DNA of 64,000 bases from Neospora caninum Liverpool (taxonomy: Eukaryota > Apicomplexa > Conoidasida > Eucoccidiorida > Sarcocystidae), in the NCBI RefSeq assembly GCF_000208865.1, contig NC_018398.1, positions 3,602,769-3,666,768 of the forward strand, written 5' to 3'. Positions within the stretch are counted from its first letter, which is position 1. Each line of letters starts with the position of its first letter. A program made the position numbers and the translations under genes. A model generated the notes under the pieces. The model had not been told where the DNA came from and made no database searches. It was given only the letters and a program-made list of their open reading frames with translations. Positions 48,101-59,282 of the stretch are shown in pieces.

Positions 48101-50650
48101 ATAACGGAGGTTACGCTGGAAGTGCGTATTAGAGAAAGTCTCCGGAAACAGAGAAAAGAAAAACAAGTTGCTGTGTAATGCACACCCTCCTGAAACGTGC
48201 TCCTCCAGCCGTTTTTCGACCGCCTCCATTTGCTGTAGTTGTCTGTACAGCCCAGCCGCGACGTGCTGTCTCGCATACCAGTACGCAAGAAATCCGCTGA
48301 CGGTCAAACTTTCTAAGAATGCATGCCACGGAGGCTGCGCGGGACTGCTGTCCTGGCCACTCCCCCTCGAAGCCACTCCATCGGCGTCTTCACACGCCTT
48401 TTGAGTGTCTCGTAACAGGCCACGTGTTTTCCCACTGACACCCTTTTCAAAAGACCCTACCGACTTCGTCCTTGCCCGAGACTCCTTCTGGGTTCCCTCG
48501 CCAGGCATTACCGATGCTGAAGTATCGGCCCTACAGTCTTGGCTGCCTCCTTGAGGTTGACCGGGAGTTAAACCGCCACTCAGGAGTCGTCGCACGGACA
48601 TAGGTTCAACGCCCCTTGGTAGGAAGGAAGGTGAAAGCGTTTTCCCAAAGAGGGTGACACTCCGCCGTGACGTCAGCGCTCCTGCCATGCCTGGCGGCCA
48701 CACCATGAAATCTCGGAGTTTCCCGTCTACGACTGGTATCTTTTCCGAATTAACAACTTTGCTTGAAGACGCTTCTTGACGCACGCGTTCCTGTTGTCTC
48801 AAAAGAATTTCCTGATTCACACTGTGCTGCAGCTGCTTCAGACCTTCCAGCGACGAAGGCAGGCGACCGGGCACCTCACGAGTAGTCACCCCCGAGGGGA
48901 ATGGAATCCGCCCAGAACTTTGTAAAGGCTTGCATGCCCCCGGAACGGCACCACAAACCTCTTCCGGTGCACTCGTGTGGGCAGTGACGCCTCGTCTGCT
49001 GCTTCCGCCTTCCTTGATCCTCCCGCCGACATTTCGGCTCTTCTGAAGGAACTTGGACTGTCCTTGCTCTGCCACCCGTGAGGCGACGACAACGGGAGGC
49101 TGCAGAAATCGTGCTGCTCCTCCCTGGTTGCCGTCGCGCGCTGCTGTGCGTCCTCGCGGCGACTTTCCAGGAGCAGACAACGTCCGGCTCAGTCTCTGAA
49201 CTGGGTCAGCGCCGCGTCTGAGATTCTGATGCGCTTGAATCCTATCCACGTCTGTGTCAACTGCAGCCGAGATGGGACAGGCCGACGACGCAGTCCGGAG
49301 GGCCTGGTTAGGCATCTGTGCACCAGGCGCGAGAAGGCGCGGCCCAAATATGGAACCGGCTCCCTCTTTGCCCGTCGCTCTGTGCTGCTGCTCCTGCAGC
49401 TTAACGAAAACGTTTGTGTGAAGATCAGCTCCCAGGGTCACGCCAAAAAGGGAGGCAGCAGTGTCCTTCTGGCGTCCAGAGGCGTCTCGACCGGAAACAA
49501 GTGGATACGCCACGTTCCCAATCTTCTGCGCGGATGACGGCAACGCAGCGGTATCCGCTGCACTCCCTGCAGAGACGAACGCTGGCCGTCCGAACGGCTC
49601 GGTTGCCGCCACGGTTCCGGGTTCCCCAGTCCCCATCAAAATCTTCTCCAAACCAGGGACGGAGCACCCGTGGAGCCTCACGCGTTCCAGCAGCTGCTGG
49701 ACAGCCAACTGCTGAGAAGGGACCAGCTGGGATCCCGCCGCTGTGGGCTGCGACTGAAAGGCAGGTTGCGTTTGCTGCGGCGCCACGCCTCTTTGGCTTG
49801 TTCGAGGAGTGTGCGAGAACGCACTGGAACCCGAAGCGGCGAGAAACGCTACAGAGGCGCCAGCACCTCCAGAGCCGAACCCCTGCACGCCTCCCCCCGT
49901 GCTTTGTCCGAGGAAATTCGAAGGCTGCGAGGGCGCGGAAACCGCTGCAGAGCTCGCAGTGAAACCTTGCGAGCTGCTACTCCCCTCGCATGCCACATCG
50001 ACTGCAGGAACTGGAGTAGAAAGAAAGGCAGACTTGGCGCCGCTGGCTGTTCCACAGGACGTTTCGTCCTCTGCAGAAGAAACCGAGGACAGGGAAAGCG
50101 GCGAACAAGGCTGATGGGAAAGCACAGGAGAATGAACGTTGGATGCCCCCAGGTGCTCCGGGGCCGAGACCGAAACTGCAGGAATGGAGGGCCCGGAAGG
50201 ACCGCCAGGAAAGGCCTGGCTGGAAGAAGGCAGCTGAGAAGAGACTTGCGTAGTCGATCCGCCTGCAACGCTACGGTATGTGGAGGAGAGAAACTGAGTT
50301 TCGCTGGGGGCCCGCGGGGCTTCTTTCTCTGAAAAAAAGCAAGCATCCGTCGGCACGCCAGAGGAAGTGCCAGCGAGCTGCTGAAACTGCATCTGACGTT
50401 GGCGTTGAAGCTCCTGGAATCGCCACAGCTGCTGCACAGAGGATCCAGCATCCACGCCGGAGGACGCAACGCCCGTTACGGGGCCGGTCGGACGCAGGCT
50501 GAACTCTTGCTGGTTGGGTAGTGGGACGGAATGAGAGCGAACTGGAGTCGGTGAAAAAGGCAGATGCACCTGTGGACTGGATAAGGACGGTTCTTGCGAA
50601 GCCGCCCCTTCGGTGCTGTCTGCGCTACGGCCGACGGAGGGACCTGACAT
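45149..50650 (-). CDS. Large Ser/Gln/Pro-rich protein with scattered FG dipeptides
   Basis: 1,585 residues in three minus-strand exons: 50650-47352, 46678-45359 and 45287-45149. Both junctions are GTGAGC donors with in-phase acceptors. The frame is open upstream to 50734, but the first ATG is at 50650 (MSGPSVGRS). The first 770 residues are low complexity, rich in Ser, Gln, Pro and Gly, with isolated FG motifs (QGFGSGG, EPFGRP, SLFGVTLG, SIFGPR, TLFGKTL). A helical segment at about residues 770-815 (PWHAFLESLTVSGFLAYWYA, then QLQQMEAVEKRLEEHV) and others near 1017 and 1110-1150 (RLEHLIASLQQGVASSIASL) may be coiled coil. The end of exon 2 is low complexity; exon 3 adds ELVGLRVPFLDRAWDLGV. FG dipeptides plus coiled coil suggest a nucleoporin, but this is a guess; otherwise an uncharacterised coccidian protein. 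Confidence 0.82.
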
Positions 50651-52874
50651 TGGGGCAAAAAGTCGTAGGAACGCTAGAGAGTCGGAAAAAGTCCACAGGC
50701 AAAAGCCTGCTGTTACGGTGGACAGCAACTTCACGTGTTGGAGGCGGCATTGAACGCGTACACCAGAACGGCAGACCCTCTACCGTGTAGGTAGACTGAG
50801 GGTTGCCGCAGCGAGGTCTCCTGAGGTCAGTGTCTCTTACGAAAGTCGCAAGCGTCACCCGTGCGCCGACGGGCAAATCTGTCGCTGAAGGCTGATGCGC
50901 CTCGGACCATTTCGAAGGACTTCTTGCGTGCACACGAGGTCAAAGATGATTCTTCTCCAAGGTGTGTCAAACCGGAGAAGCTGCTCGCGCGAAAGGCAGA
51001 TGCCATGCAGGGGTGGACGGAATCAGGTTAATGCATGGAAACCCACAGCTCTCAAAAGTCGACACACCATTGCGATTCATTATCTGTACGAGTACATGCA
51101 ACCGAATCCATCACGAAATCGACTCACTGGTGTACCAGCCGCTTCACGCATGCATCTGCCCGCGTAAATGTCGAGTTACACTGTCATATGCATGTATCCA
51201 GACTGGTGCCTCTGGAAAAGGCAAAACACGCGGACCCAACTTCTTGTCTACGGAACGTCGAGGAACAGAAGCGGTACGAAGAGCAAAGCCAAGTTCTGGA
51301 GAAACCAAACTATGAAAAAAACACGGCCGGAGATAGCCGCAGCTGACACACCGGCATGGCATCCTAGTTGCTGCGAGACACCACTGACCGCAGCACGTGG
51401 GGGAGGGAGACTGTATGTGTACTCGAGGAAAAAACGGAAAAAGAAATTCGACACGCCAACTAGATAATCGCGGAAACGACGACACAGCGTTTCCAGAGGA
51501 GAAATTCAGGATCACTTGGTGCAAGTGACCGTACCACATTTCCCAGATGTCAAGACGAGTTTGGAAATCGCCAGTACCAGTGCTCGAGGGACAGAAACAG
51601 AGAAACGTGCCAAACGCTCTCATGTCTCTTTTTTCCATGCGCTCCAGCACTTTGTCGCGCGAAACTCACTTTGATGTGCAATGGGGAACAATTTGCGGCC
51701 TCTGCAACTTTGCCGCCAGCAGCCACTCGTGACTGCAGATCGAAACACACACTCTCCGGGGCGGAACAATCAAGGGGCGTGGCGTAAGTATGCGCTCAAA
51801 TGACAAGCAGTATAGGGGAGCCGTATCCGAATCCTGATGGGGAAACCACATCTATCCCAGTGGCTTCCCTTATGTCGTGAGAACGCATAGAAGAAAAGTA
51901 AACAAAGGCGGAGAGTCAAACTCTCCACATTCTTGAAGGAAATTCATGCGGAGAACCCGATGGCGTCAATGAACTATCAAGAAGACTCGATTCGCCCGGA
52001 CGGCTAGCGCGCGCAAGGGGGGAGGACCAAGCGGCGTCTGCAGAAACAAACGGAAATCTCCAACCGTATGACACCAAGATTTGCTGAGAGTGCTTCTCAA
52101 GATCAAAAGATAGAAGCTCCGTACTCCTGTGGAACCCTCACCGTTTTTCTTCGAAAGGACAAGCGTGATTTTGACAACGTCTTCGCCCTCGCTGGGACGG
52201 TCTGCCGTCACTGCCGGTGGAGGGTGCTCTCTGCCTCATGTTGCGTCAGAGAGCACGTCACCGACAAGACGATTAATCCCATTGCTAGTTTGAAACCAGC
52301 CTTTTCAAGACAACCTTTGGATTATTGAATTGCTTTGAAGCTCATCCCTTCACCTAGTTACATTTTAAATTTAACCGCATCTGTTTTTCCTCTAGCCTCT
52401 CCCTGCCATGTCTGAAAGCGGTTCTGTGGCGCGGTCCCTCTCCTGGTGAAGACCTGGAGCTCTGTGCCGTTTGACGGGGCGTACGAGGCAAGGGTTCTTT
52501 TTTTGTCACCAGCAAGTGTACGCGTTCTATTTTGACGCCAGGGAAAACGAATCATTTCGAGGGGCTGTCTCTTGGGGACGCGTTCTGTGCCCTCGAAAGG
52601 TCTCTCTTGAGCCGCGTCCACGACGGGCGCCCGCCTTCCCTTCCAAGGCCCATTGCGGCCACACAAAAAATGCGGGTTAGCTCGAGATTTGCTCGGTTCG
52701 CGGTAGACAGTAGCTGCGGAAACTGGTCGAGAGAAACTATGCTAAGCCCGTTTTGGGGCTCCTGCTCTCGAAGGCAAGCGAAAACTCCCTGCCGTTTTTT
52801 TTGGTGATGGAGACTCGATGTTTGGATGATATCTGTCAAGCACATCCTTCGGTTTTCTTCATCACAGAGAGTCA
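50651..52874. other. Intergenic region, no supported gene
   Basis: Upstream region of the large minus-strand gene and 3' region of the minus-strand small gene at 52875. ORFs such as 51144-51650 (minus) and 52068-52328 (plus) lack motifs and splice partners and are treated as chance. Confidence 0.45.
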
Positions 52875-53111
52875 TCAAAGCTCCATGAGAGTCGGGTAAG
52901 CAGCTTCGTTGAAGTGCTTGTCAAACCAGGTGCTGGAGACAACGCATGCCGGGGCGTGAGCAACAATAGCGTTCACTCCTTTTCTGTTGTCGACTGTTCC
53001 GAGTTTATCAAGTATGAAGCCTTCGATGCCAACAAGGAACTGTTTTGCTAACTTCCAGCCAGGATTAGCCGTAAGGGGAGCAGTAATAGCGCTTGCCATA
53101 GTTCGGGTCAT
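52875..53111 (-). CDS. Small intronless protein of 74-78 residues, unknown function
   Basis: Two possible starts, ATG 53111 (MTRTMASAI) or ATG 53099 (MASAI), give 78 or 74 residues. The protein has a short Ala/Thr-rich N-terminus, then an amphipathic stretch (WKLAKQFLVGIEGFILDKLG), then a conserved-looking body containing VNAIVAHAPACVVSSTWFDK and the end HFNEAAYPTLMEL. There is no clear membrane span or known domain. It faces the plus-strand gene starting at 53333, so the two probably share a promoter. A competing ORF in another frame of the same strand (stop within 53065-53067) reads SVEQSWDDPNYGKRYYCSP and could instead be an exon; I prefer the present ORF for its ATG and length, without proof. 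Confidence 0.5.
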   Translation of the reverse strand: MTRTMASAITAPLTANPGWKLAKQFLVGIEGFILDKLGTVDNRKGVNAIVAHAPACVVSSTWFDKHFNEAAYPTLMEL

Positions 53112-53332
53112 CCCACGACTGTTCCACCGAGCGTAGTCGCTCTAATGCACACCTTCGAACGAAGCGAGCCCGTGCACTGGGGGGAATCGCTGGCATTGAC
53201 AGTTCCCTTGTGTTTCTGCGAAGCACCGTAATCCCATTGCGTGATCCTTCTCTCTCTTGTCTGTCAGTTTGGTGTAGGCAGCAACCCACGGTCACGTCCC
53301 TGCCTCTCCCTCGCCTTAACGTGTCGGCAACC
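53112..53332. promoter_or_regulatory. Short bidirectional promoter region
   Basis: Only 221 bp separate the divergent start codons at 53111 (minus) and 53333 (plus), so both leaders and any shared promoter elements must be compact or overlapping. Assigned from geometry only; no motif identified. Confidence 0.4.
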
Positions 53333-56130
53333 ATGGAAGGATCCAGGCAGAGCCACGTGCGGTCTGCGCTCAAGCATGCGCGCGCGCGCCTGTTAACTAT
53401 TTCGGCCTTTCGCAAACTAATAGACGAATACGAACCGTGAGATAGCTGTTAGCGAAGTCGAAACGTTGGACACGACCGTGGACGTCTGCATTGTGTACAT
53501 CATTCGTTGTTTACTCTACATGTTCCGCACAAAGGCGTGAGCGGAAGTTAAGTAACTATAACTCCAGTTGTACAGTCCTCGAGCCAGGTGAATTAATATA
53601 CACAAGCAGTTGTAGCATGTAACCTTCTACATTCCCATCCTGCTCCTGCTTCTCCAACTACATGTTGAACGCTAGCAAATGCACAAGATGCAACGTGGGT
53701 ACGCTTTTTTATTATCGCTTCCAATGCTTGTGGTTGTATCTGTTTCTGGTGGATGTACTAAAGTATGCACGACATGGCAGTTTTGAAGGTTCCAGAATTG
53801 CTAACTACGAGCCGCCGTGCGCCTCGCCTCAGTCACACATCTTTGTGTATCACGTGTCTCCCGCGCCCTGCTGGTGACCTGGTATGATGGCTACTGGCCG
53901 CTCTTGATGCAGATTGGACAGTTACTATGGCTACGACATGGATTTGATGAAACAGGATAGCCTTCAAAGGCAGCTCAGTGACCCAGCATCTAGCGTAAGT
54001 GAATGTTGCCACGGGACGTGTGCTAGAAAGACAAACACCATTTTGGTATTGCTTTCCGAGGGAGTGTGGCGGTTAACCGCCTGTGCTCAATATGCTTGAT
54101 CGAAGATAGAAAAATGCATAACGTGGACGGCCTCGAGCTGCAAGTGTGCGTGTTCCCCAAGCTTCCTCTGCATATGGTGAGCGTGTCTTACTGTTTTGAT
54201 TGGGAGTTAATTGTTTCACGCGTCTTCTACAAGCCTTGTTACAGAGAGTCAGGGGTCAAGTTTGCAGTCATTGCTCAGCCGCGTTGTACGTTGTTTACAA
54301 GAAGAATGGTTGCCACTGTCTCTTTCATGTGTTCTACCCCTTCAGACGAATCTTGGTCGTTCCGGCGTGACGGCGGAAGAAGAGGCGTTTGCGAAAAAAC
54401 ACGGCGAAAAACGTCACGTTAGTCAAGGAATTCTAGCAGAGCCACCCCAGTTTATTCGAAACTCTCGAGTAAGTTTCTGCAAGTGCTTCCCGTGGAAGCG
54501 ATCGTGGTTTCTGCATCCAGAAGAATTATCTAAAAATCATGATGGTCTGCGAATGAGTCGTATCAGATGAACGGGTAGAAGGTGTGGGGTGTGGCATTTG
54601 CAAAGGGAATCTGTTATTCCGCAGTCAGCGCTACGTCGATATTATCCAAAACCGATGGTGTGTTGGCATGCATGCCATCACTTATTAAACGCGTATTACC
54701 AATTGAGATTTGGGATCTGAATCCCTAATCTTACCGTATGTCAACACTGTATGCCTCGAAAGATGGTCAGAGGACGCGTACGCAATTTAGGTGGACTGTC
54801 GAATATTTCATGGAGAGCGTGGTCCACGCGTCGGCTCGAGTTGTGATTTACAGCTTGTCCCGTCAGAGATGCCTGGACACGAATCAGCTATCTGACGTTA
54901 AAGCACTGGTCTCTATTTTGATGACCTCAGGGCGTGGTGGTACGATCAGGAGGTCGTCAAGGGGATGATTTCACAAGCATCAAACTGGCGGACCTGCGGA
55001 CTGCGTACGCTCTCTCTCTGCTGGAGAACGACATGAATCATTACAGGCATCTTTATTGCGAGAGTCGCCGAAAATCGCAGGTCGAAGGACGACTCAAATT
55101 CTTTGTCGTTCCTTCAGGAAATATTGTCGTACCGGATCTGTGGCTCGACGATCACTCCACCATTGTCGAAAATATTCCTCCACCTCCTCCCAAAGAGCTT
55201 CAAATTCACAGGGAGCTTGCGATGCTTCCTGATCTCCAACAGGTTAGTTCGGCAATATCCAAAGTCTCTTGTGATAGAGAAATCACCGCGCTTTGTTATC
55301 AGGGCTGCTGAGACGGTGTGCGACCTCTCAGTGCCGCAGCGATTTCATACACAAACATGTTGCAAGATACTTTTCGAGGTAGATATGATTCATTCACGTT
55401 TTGGTGATTTAGGTGTACTCTGCAGGATGACGATGTGCATCCTGAGCAAAGGAGCCTTTTCCTCAAGAGGCTGCCATTCTCAAAAGGAGACCGACGCAGA
55501 TGCGCAGTTAATGCTTCAATTTAGCAAAGCTCTGAGGTCAATCGCACACAAAGACAGTGATTTAGACCGCATATCGGATATAGGCATGGCACAGCCAGGT
55601 GACTGAGAAAGCAGAATGGATCAAGATTTGCACTCTAACTCCACGGTGGGTCAGCCCAGGTGACCGGAGACGTTAGGCCGAACGGTGCGAGAACCAAGAA
55701 TTGCCTTTGTCGTCTGTGTCAACAGGCTTTCTTGCAACTGCGGAAACGCCAGATGGACATGATGCCTGCGCGCCGGAAGACTGAAGCCGCTCCTGCAGCC
55801 CCCCCCGCACCACCCGCCAACGCAACGCAGGGAAAAGTCCCTCCAAGTGCTCTTCCCGGCAAAGGGGCCGTTGCCGCGTTGAAGGCTAGTCAGGTGCAGA
55901 AGGTATCAGAAGCTTCTAAGCCGCCACCAGTCCGCCCCACCGCGCCAGAAGTTACAGCAAAGGGCACGGCTGACGGGGCGCAACCGCCAGCGAAGGCGCC
56001 TCCGGAAGGCATGGCAGGCTCAAAGGCGGAGCCTCCTGCAGGGGCTAAAAAAGCAAAGGGGCCACCGCCGGGCAAGCTAGGAAAGGGACCGCCCCTGGCG
56101 AAGAGCAAGCTTCCTCCACCCAAGAAATAA
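53333..56130 (+). CDS. 368-residue protein with Ala/Pro/Lys-rich C-terminal tail, unknown function
   Basis: Six exons join in phase: 53333-53436, 53913-53994, 54346-54468, 54931-55242, 55426-55506 and 55726-56130. Two donors begin GTTA (after 55242 and 55506), weaker than usual but consistent in phase. Residues 1-62 are basic and helical (SALKHARARLLTISAFRKLI, then MDLMKQDSLQRQLSDP). Residues 104-207 form a globular-looking segment (GRLKFFVVPSGNIVVPDLWL) followed by a short polyproline (ENIPPPPPKEL). Residues 255-368 are low complexity, rich in Ala, Pro, Gly and Lys (ending GPPLAKSKLPPPKK), and predicted disordered. I do not recognise the family. The tail could bind acidic partners or the cytoskeleton, but nothing in the sequence proves it. 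Confidence 0.78.
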
Positions 56131-59100
56131 CACCACACACCGTGTTCCGTTGCGTGATGTGCTTTGCTTGCATCTACTGGCTTGTTTCGCCTCCACATCC
56201 CATATACCGACACCGTTTAAGCGGAGTGCCAGAACTTTATGAAAAAACATGTGGAAGGGATGTAACGAGCTTGGGAGGAGACCAATAGAATCGCCGACTA
56301 AATAAACTAGTTCAGGGAAGGGTGCCTTGCAGCAACATTCTCTCCGTGCGAGAGTGTGCCTATGAAATGGTGCCTGAATCGATTGCAGGGAACGCCGAGC
56401 TATGCCACCAACGATGAATACGTCTTTGGCTGTGCTGCATTTAGAGGCGCGTTCGTCTGTGTCGACCATTCAGATCGTCGGAATTACTCGATGAACAATG
56501 GGGCTGATCCATTGCGGTGTTTTACTCTCGACATCGTCCTCAAGCCACACTGCGGTTGTCACTTCCTTTTCTGATACCCAGTTACAGCCTTTGTTGCTTC
56601 TGTACAGTAACGCAAAAATATGGACTGTGATTCTAGTCATCTTAGTCTTGCATGCTGAGAAGGAGTGTGTAGGGTTAGAAGACACAAACAGCTGTTGACG
56701 GAACTGATCTACTTTCAGGCATATCCGGTGAAACCACAGGTGTAGTGGAATGGTGAACTAAACAACCTATAGACCCGCCTGGGATACTGCAAGAAAACGT
56801 CAGCAGACGAACCACCATCGGCAACTGAAAAAGTGTGGTAGCAACTGATGTTACTCTGCTGGTGCAACAGTAAAATGAAACAGTCCTGACATACCCGCCA
56901 TACGGGGGAAATACAAACCTTAGTGACCCAAGCCCCTTAATTAAAAGGAAACAGCGAATAGAACAACACGTCCCTAGCTCTGCGTCTTCGTCGTGCTTAG
57001 ATACTGGATGTTGTGAGAGCAGCTTAGAAAAAGAGGAGAGAGAAACGCTGACGAATTGTACGTCCGCCACTGCTTCCTCCGGTAACTCCTGCGTACCCGG
57101 TGCCAGGTGCCGAGCCAGATTTGGCGATGCGACACTCCTCGTTACAAAATTCCTGATACTAACTTTTCATTGATGTGGATGAGAACAGCAAAGGAAATAA
57201 GCTCCTTCTGGCTCCCCGACTGATAGGAGTCTACCCATGAATTTCCTGTGATGCCAGACATACCGACACACGCTGAAGGGACTGAGATTTTCTCGCGTTC
57301 AGTTGCTGAGAGAAATGCCGGAGAGCACAAATGACGATTGCCTCGTTGTCCTCGTTCAATGGGGAGATGCGACGAAGTACCAGGTCGCCTCATTTGGGTT
57401 GCACGAAAAACTCGGGACCAGACGGTTTGCATACACCATGGTTTCGAACACATCTCGCAGGATTTTGAGGGCTCCGCATGAGCACACCTGCTTGTGTTCT
57501 ATTCGCAATATAGAGAGTGCATTACGTTGTCTTATCCTGACACCCTTCACGGCATTCCACGCTTTGGATCGCGCTGCACGGCACGTTCAACGTCCTGCGT
57601 TAAATCAAGCTCGCTGACGCGGGTATAGAGACAGCCAGTCACGCCAGCATCCTGTCTCTCTGATAGGCGGTTGGGTGTGTATGAAGGCTTATGTGCGCGG
57701 CATCGACGGCGAAAACTGAAACGCTTATACACCAACGAGAATCCAACACCTTCCCTTGTAGAAACGCTTTCAAACAGGCTTTCTCGGACATTCGGCAGGC
57801 TGGCGCCCGGACGAGTCCCACCTGATGCAACGCCTGTTATATAGGTGGAGGGGAGGCCGGTGTGTGTTGTTGTGTTTTTTTATGCTGATGTTGAGCGCGC
57901 ATGCGCTGCCGCAGCGGTGTCTCGGGTTGCCCGGTGCGCTGCGATCCAAGAAAATCCGGACGGGGTCTACTCGCAGCGTCCCACTCGATATACCCCACTA
58001 CGTCACGAGCGCCGCTCTGAGAAAAAGGAGGCAACACACGCACGTCCAACGCTGGTTTCCGCTTGCTGGGTTGGGAAAGACAAGAATTTTTCTTCCCCCA
58101 CGTTGTTCAACTGCCTCTAGACCGGCATCGTGTCCTACTGTTTTGCATTCCGTACGCGGTAACCTTGGGACCTCACGTGTGACGTCCACTGTTTGTCCTT
58201 CATACTTCTTCTCAAGGTAGGTCCTTCCACCATCGCTCGCACGGAGATACTTCTCCTTTCTCGTTTCGTATGAATTTTTTGTACGTCTTGCTGTGCGAAG
58301 TGTGTGCTCAATCACGACAACCTAGCCCTCTGTCCCGTCTCCCCAGATCCCGGCGAATGCCAGTTCCCAATTCCTCGGTGTGCGCAACCAGGTGCCGACC
58401 GCCTGCACAACATGAAGACATTCGGCTTCTGTTGTCTTTCTGTGCGTACCTGGTGAATGCGGAGAAGGTTTTCTTCTTGTCGGTTTCCTGGTAAAGGTTG
58501 CCGGTCTGTGGCATTGAAAGGCTTTTCTTCCCGCGACGGATTGGCCCCTAGCCGTGTCTGCTGGACTTTGTTCGCGGTTGCTCCTGCGCTGTTGCGGATA
58601 TGTCTATGCGTCAGTTATCGTGTCATTTTCCATCGGCTACGCTTCCACAGCATCACAGAGAGCTGGCAAACACTGAGTGTCCCCCCCTTCGTCGGCCATC
58701 CACTAGGGTCCGGGGAAACGGACTGTGACACATTCTGCAATGCCGACAGCACTGCCCCAGTCGGTTGTGATGCAGCCCCGCTTCCCAGTTATATCCTATA
58801 CCACTGCTCTTTGCTCTGTGTCTAGATCACTCCAAAGGTGGAATTTTATCTTTTGCAGACGGAAAAGGCTCTGGGCGAAACCACGTAGCTTTTCCATTTG
58901 TCAAGCGTCCTGACACTTCTAGACCGGTAGAAGTTCTTGGAGCAACAGAGTATCGGAAACTGAACGGAGCATCAGGGGTCTGGAAGACCCTCATGATTCG
59001 TTCCCGTTTCTGAGGAAGACCACAAAACGTTTAGAGCCACACCGACGGGGAATACCCTTCTTTTCCTTGGCCGCACCCTACCACATCCGACTCATTTTTT

Positions 59101-59282
59101 CTCGACCCGAAGCATTTACACCTTTGCCCAGATCATGTGTCTCGTGCCGTTTTTCATTCCTCCGGTGGTACGAAAACAGATCGTCCCGTCGTGTGGAGCT
59201 AGTACACCCTCTCCCGTTAGCAAGCGAAGAATGCGTCGCTCACCTGCCGTTTTTCCGATGCGTTTCTTTTTTGAACGTGCAG
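56131..59282. other. Intergenic region and probable 5' leader of the alveolin gene
   Basis: No supported gene. Because the alveolin ATG at 59283 directly follows a good acceptor (CGTGCAG), a 5' UTR exon and leader intron probably lie here. One possible donor is TCAAG-GTAGGT at about 58216. An ORF at 57825-58220 (plus) is more likely leader sequence than protein. Confidence 0.4.

Noticed and set aside
51144..51650. 168-codon minus-strand ORF
   Set aside because: No domain, biased Cys/Arg composition and no splice partners; treated as chance.
57825..58220. 131-codon ORF with hydrophobic start upstream of the alveolin gene
   Set aside because: It ends at a possible splice donor and probably belongs to a noncoding 5' leader; no in-frame join to the alveolin ATG could be shown.
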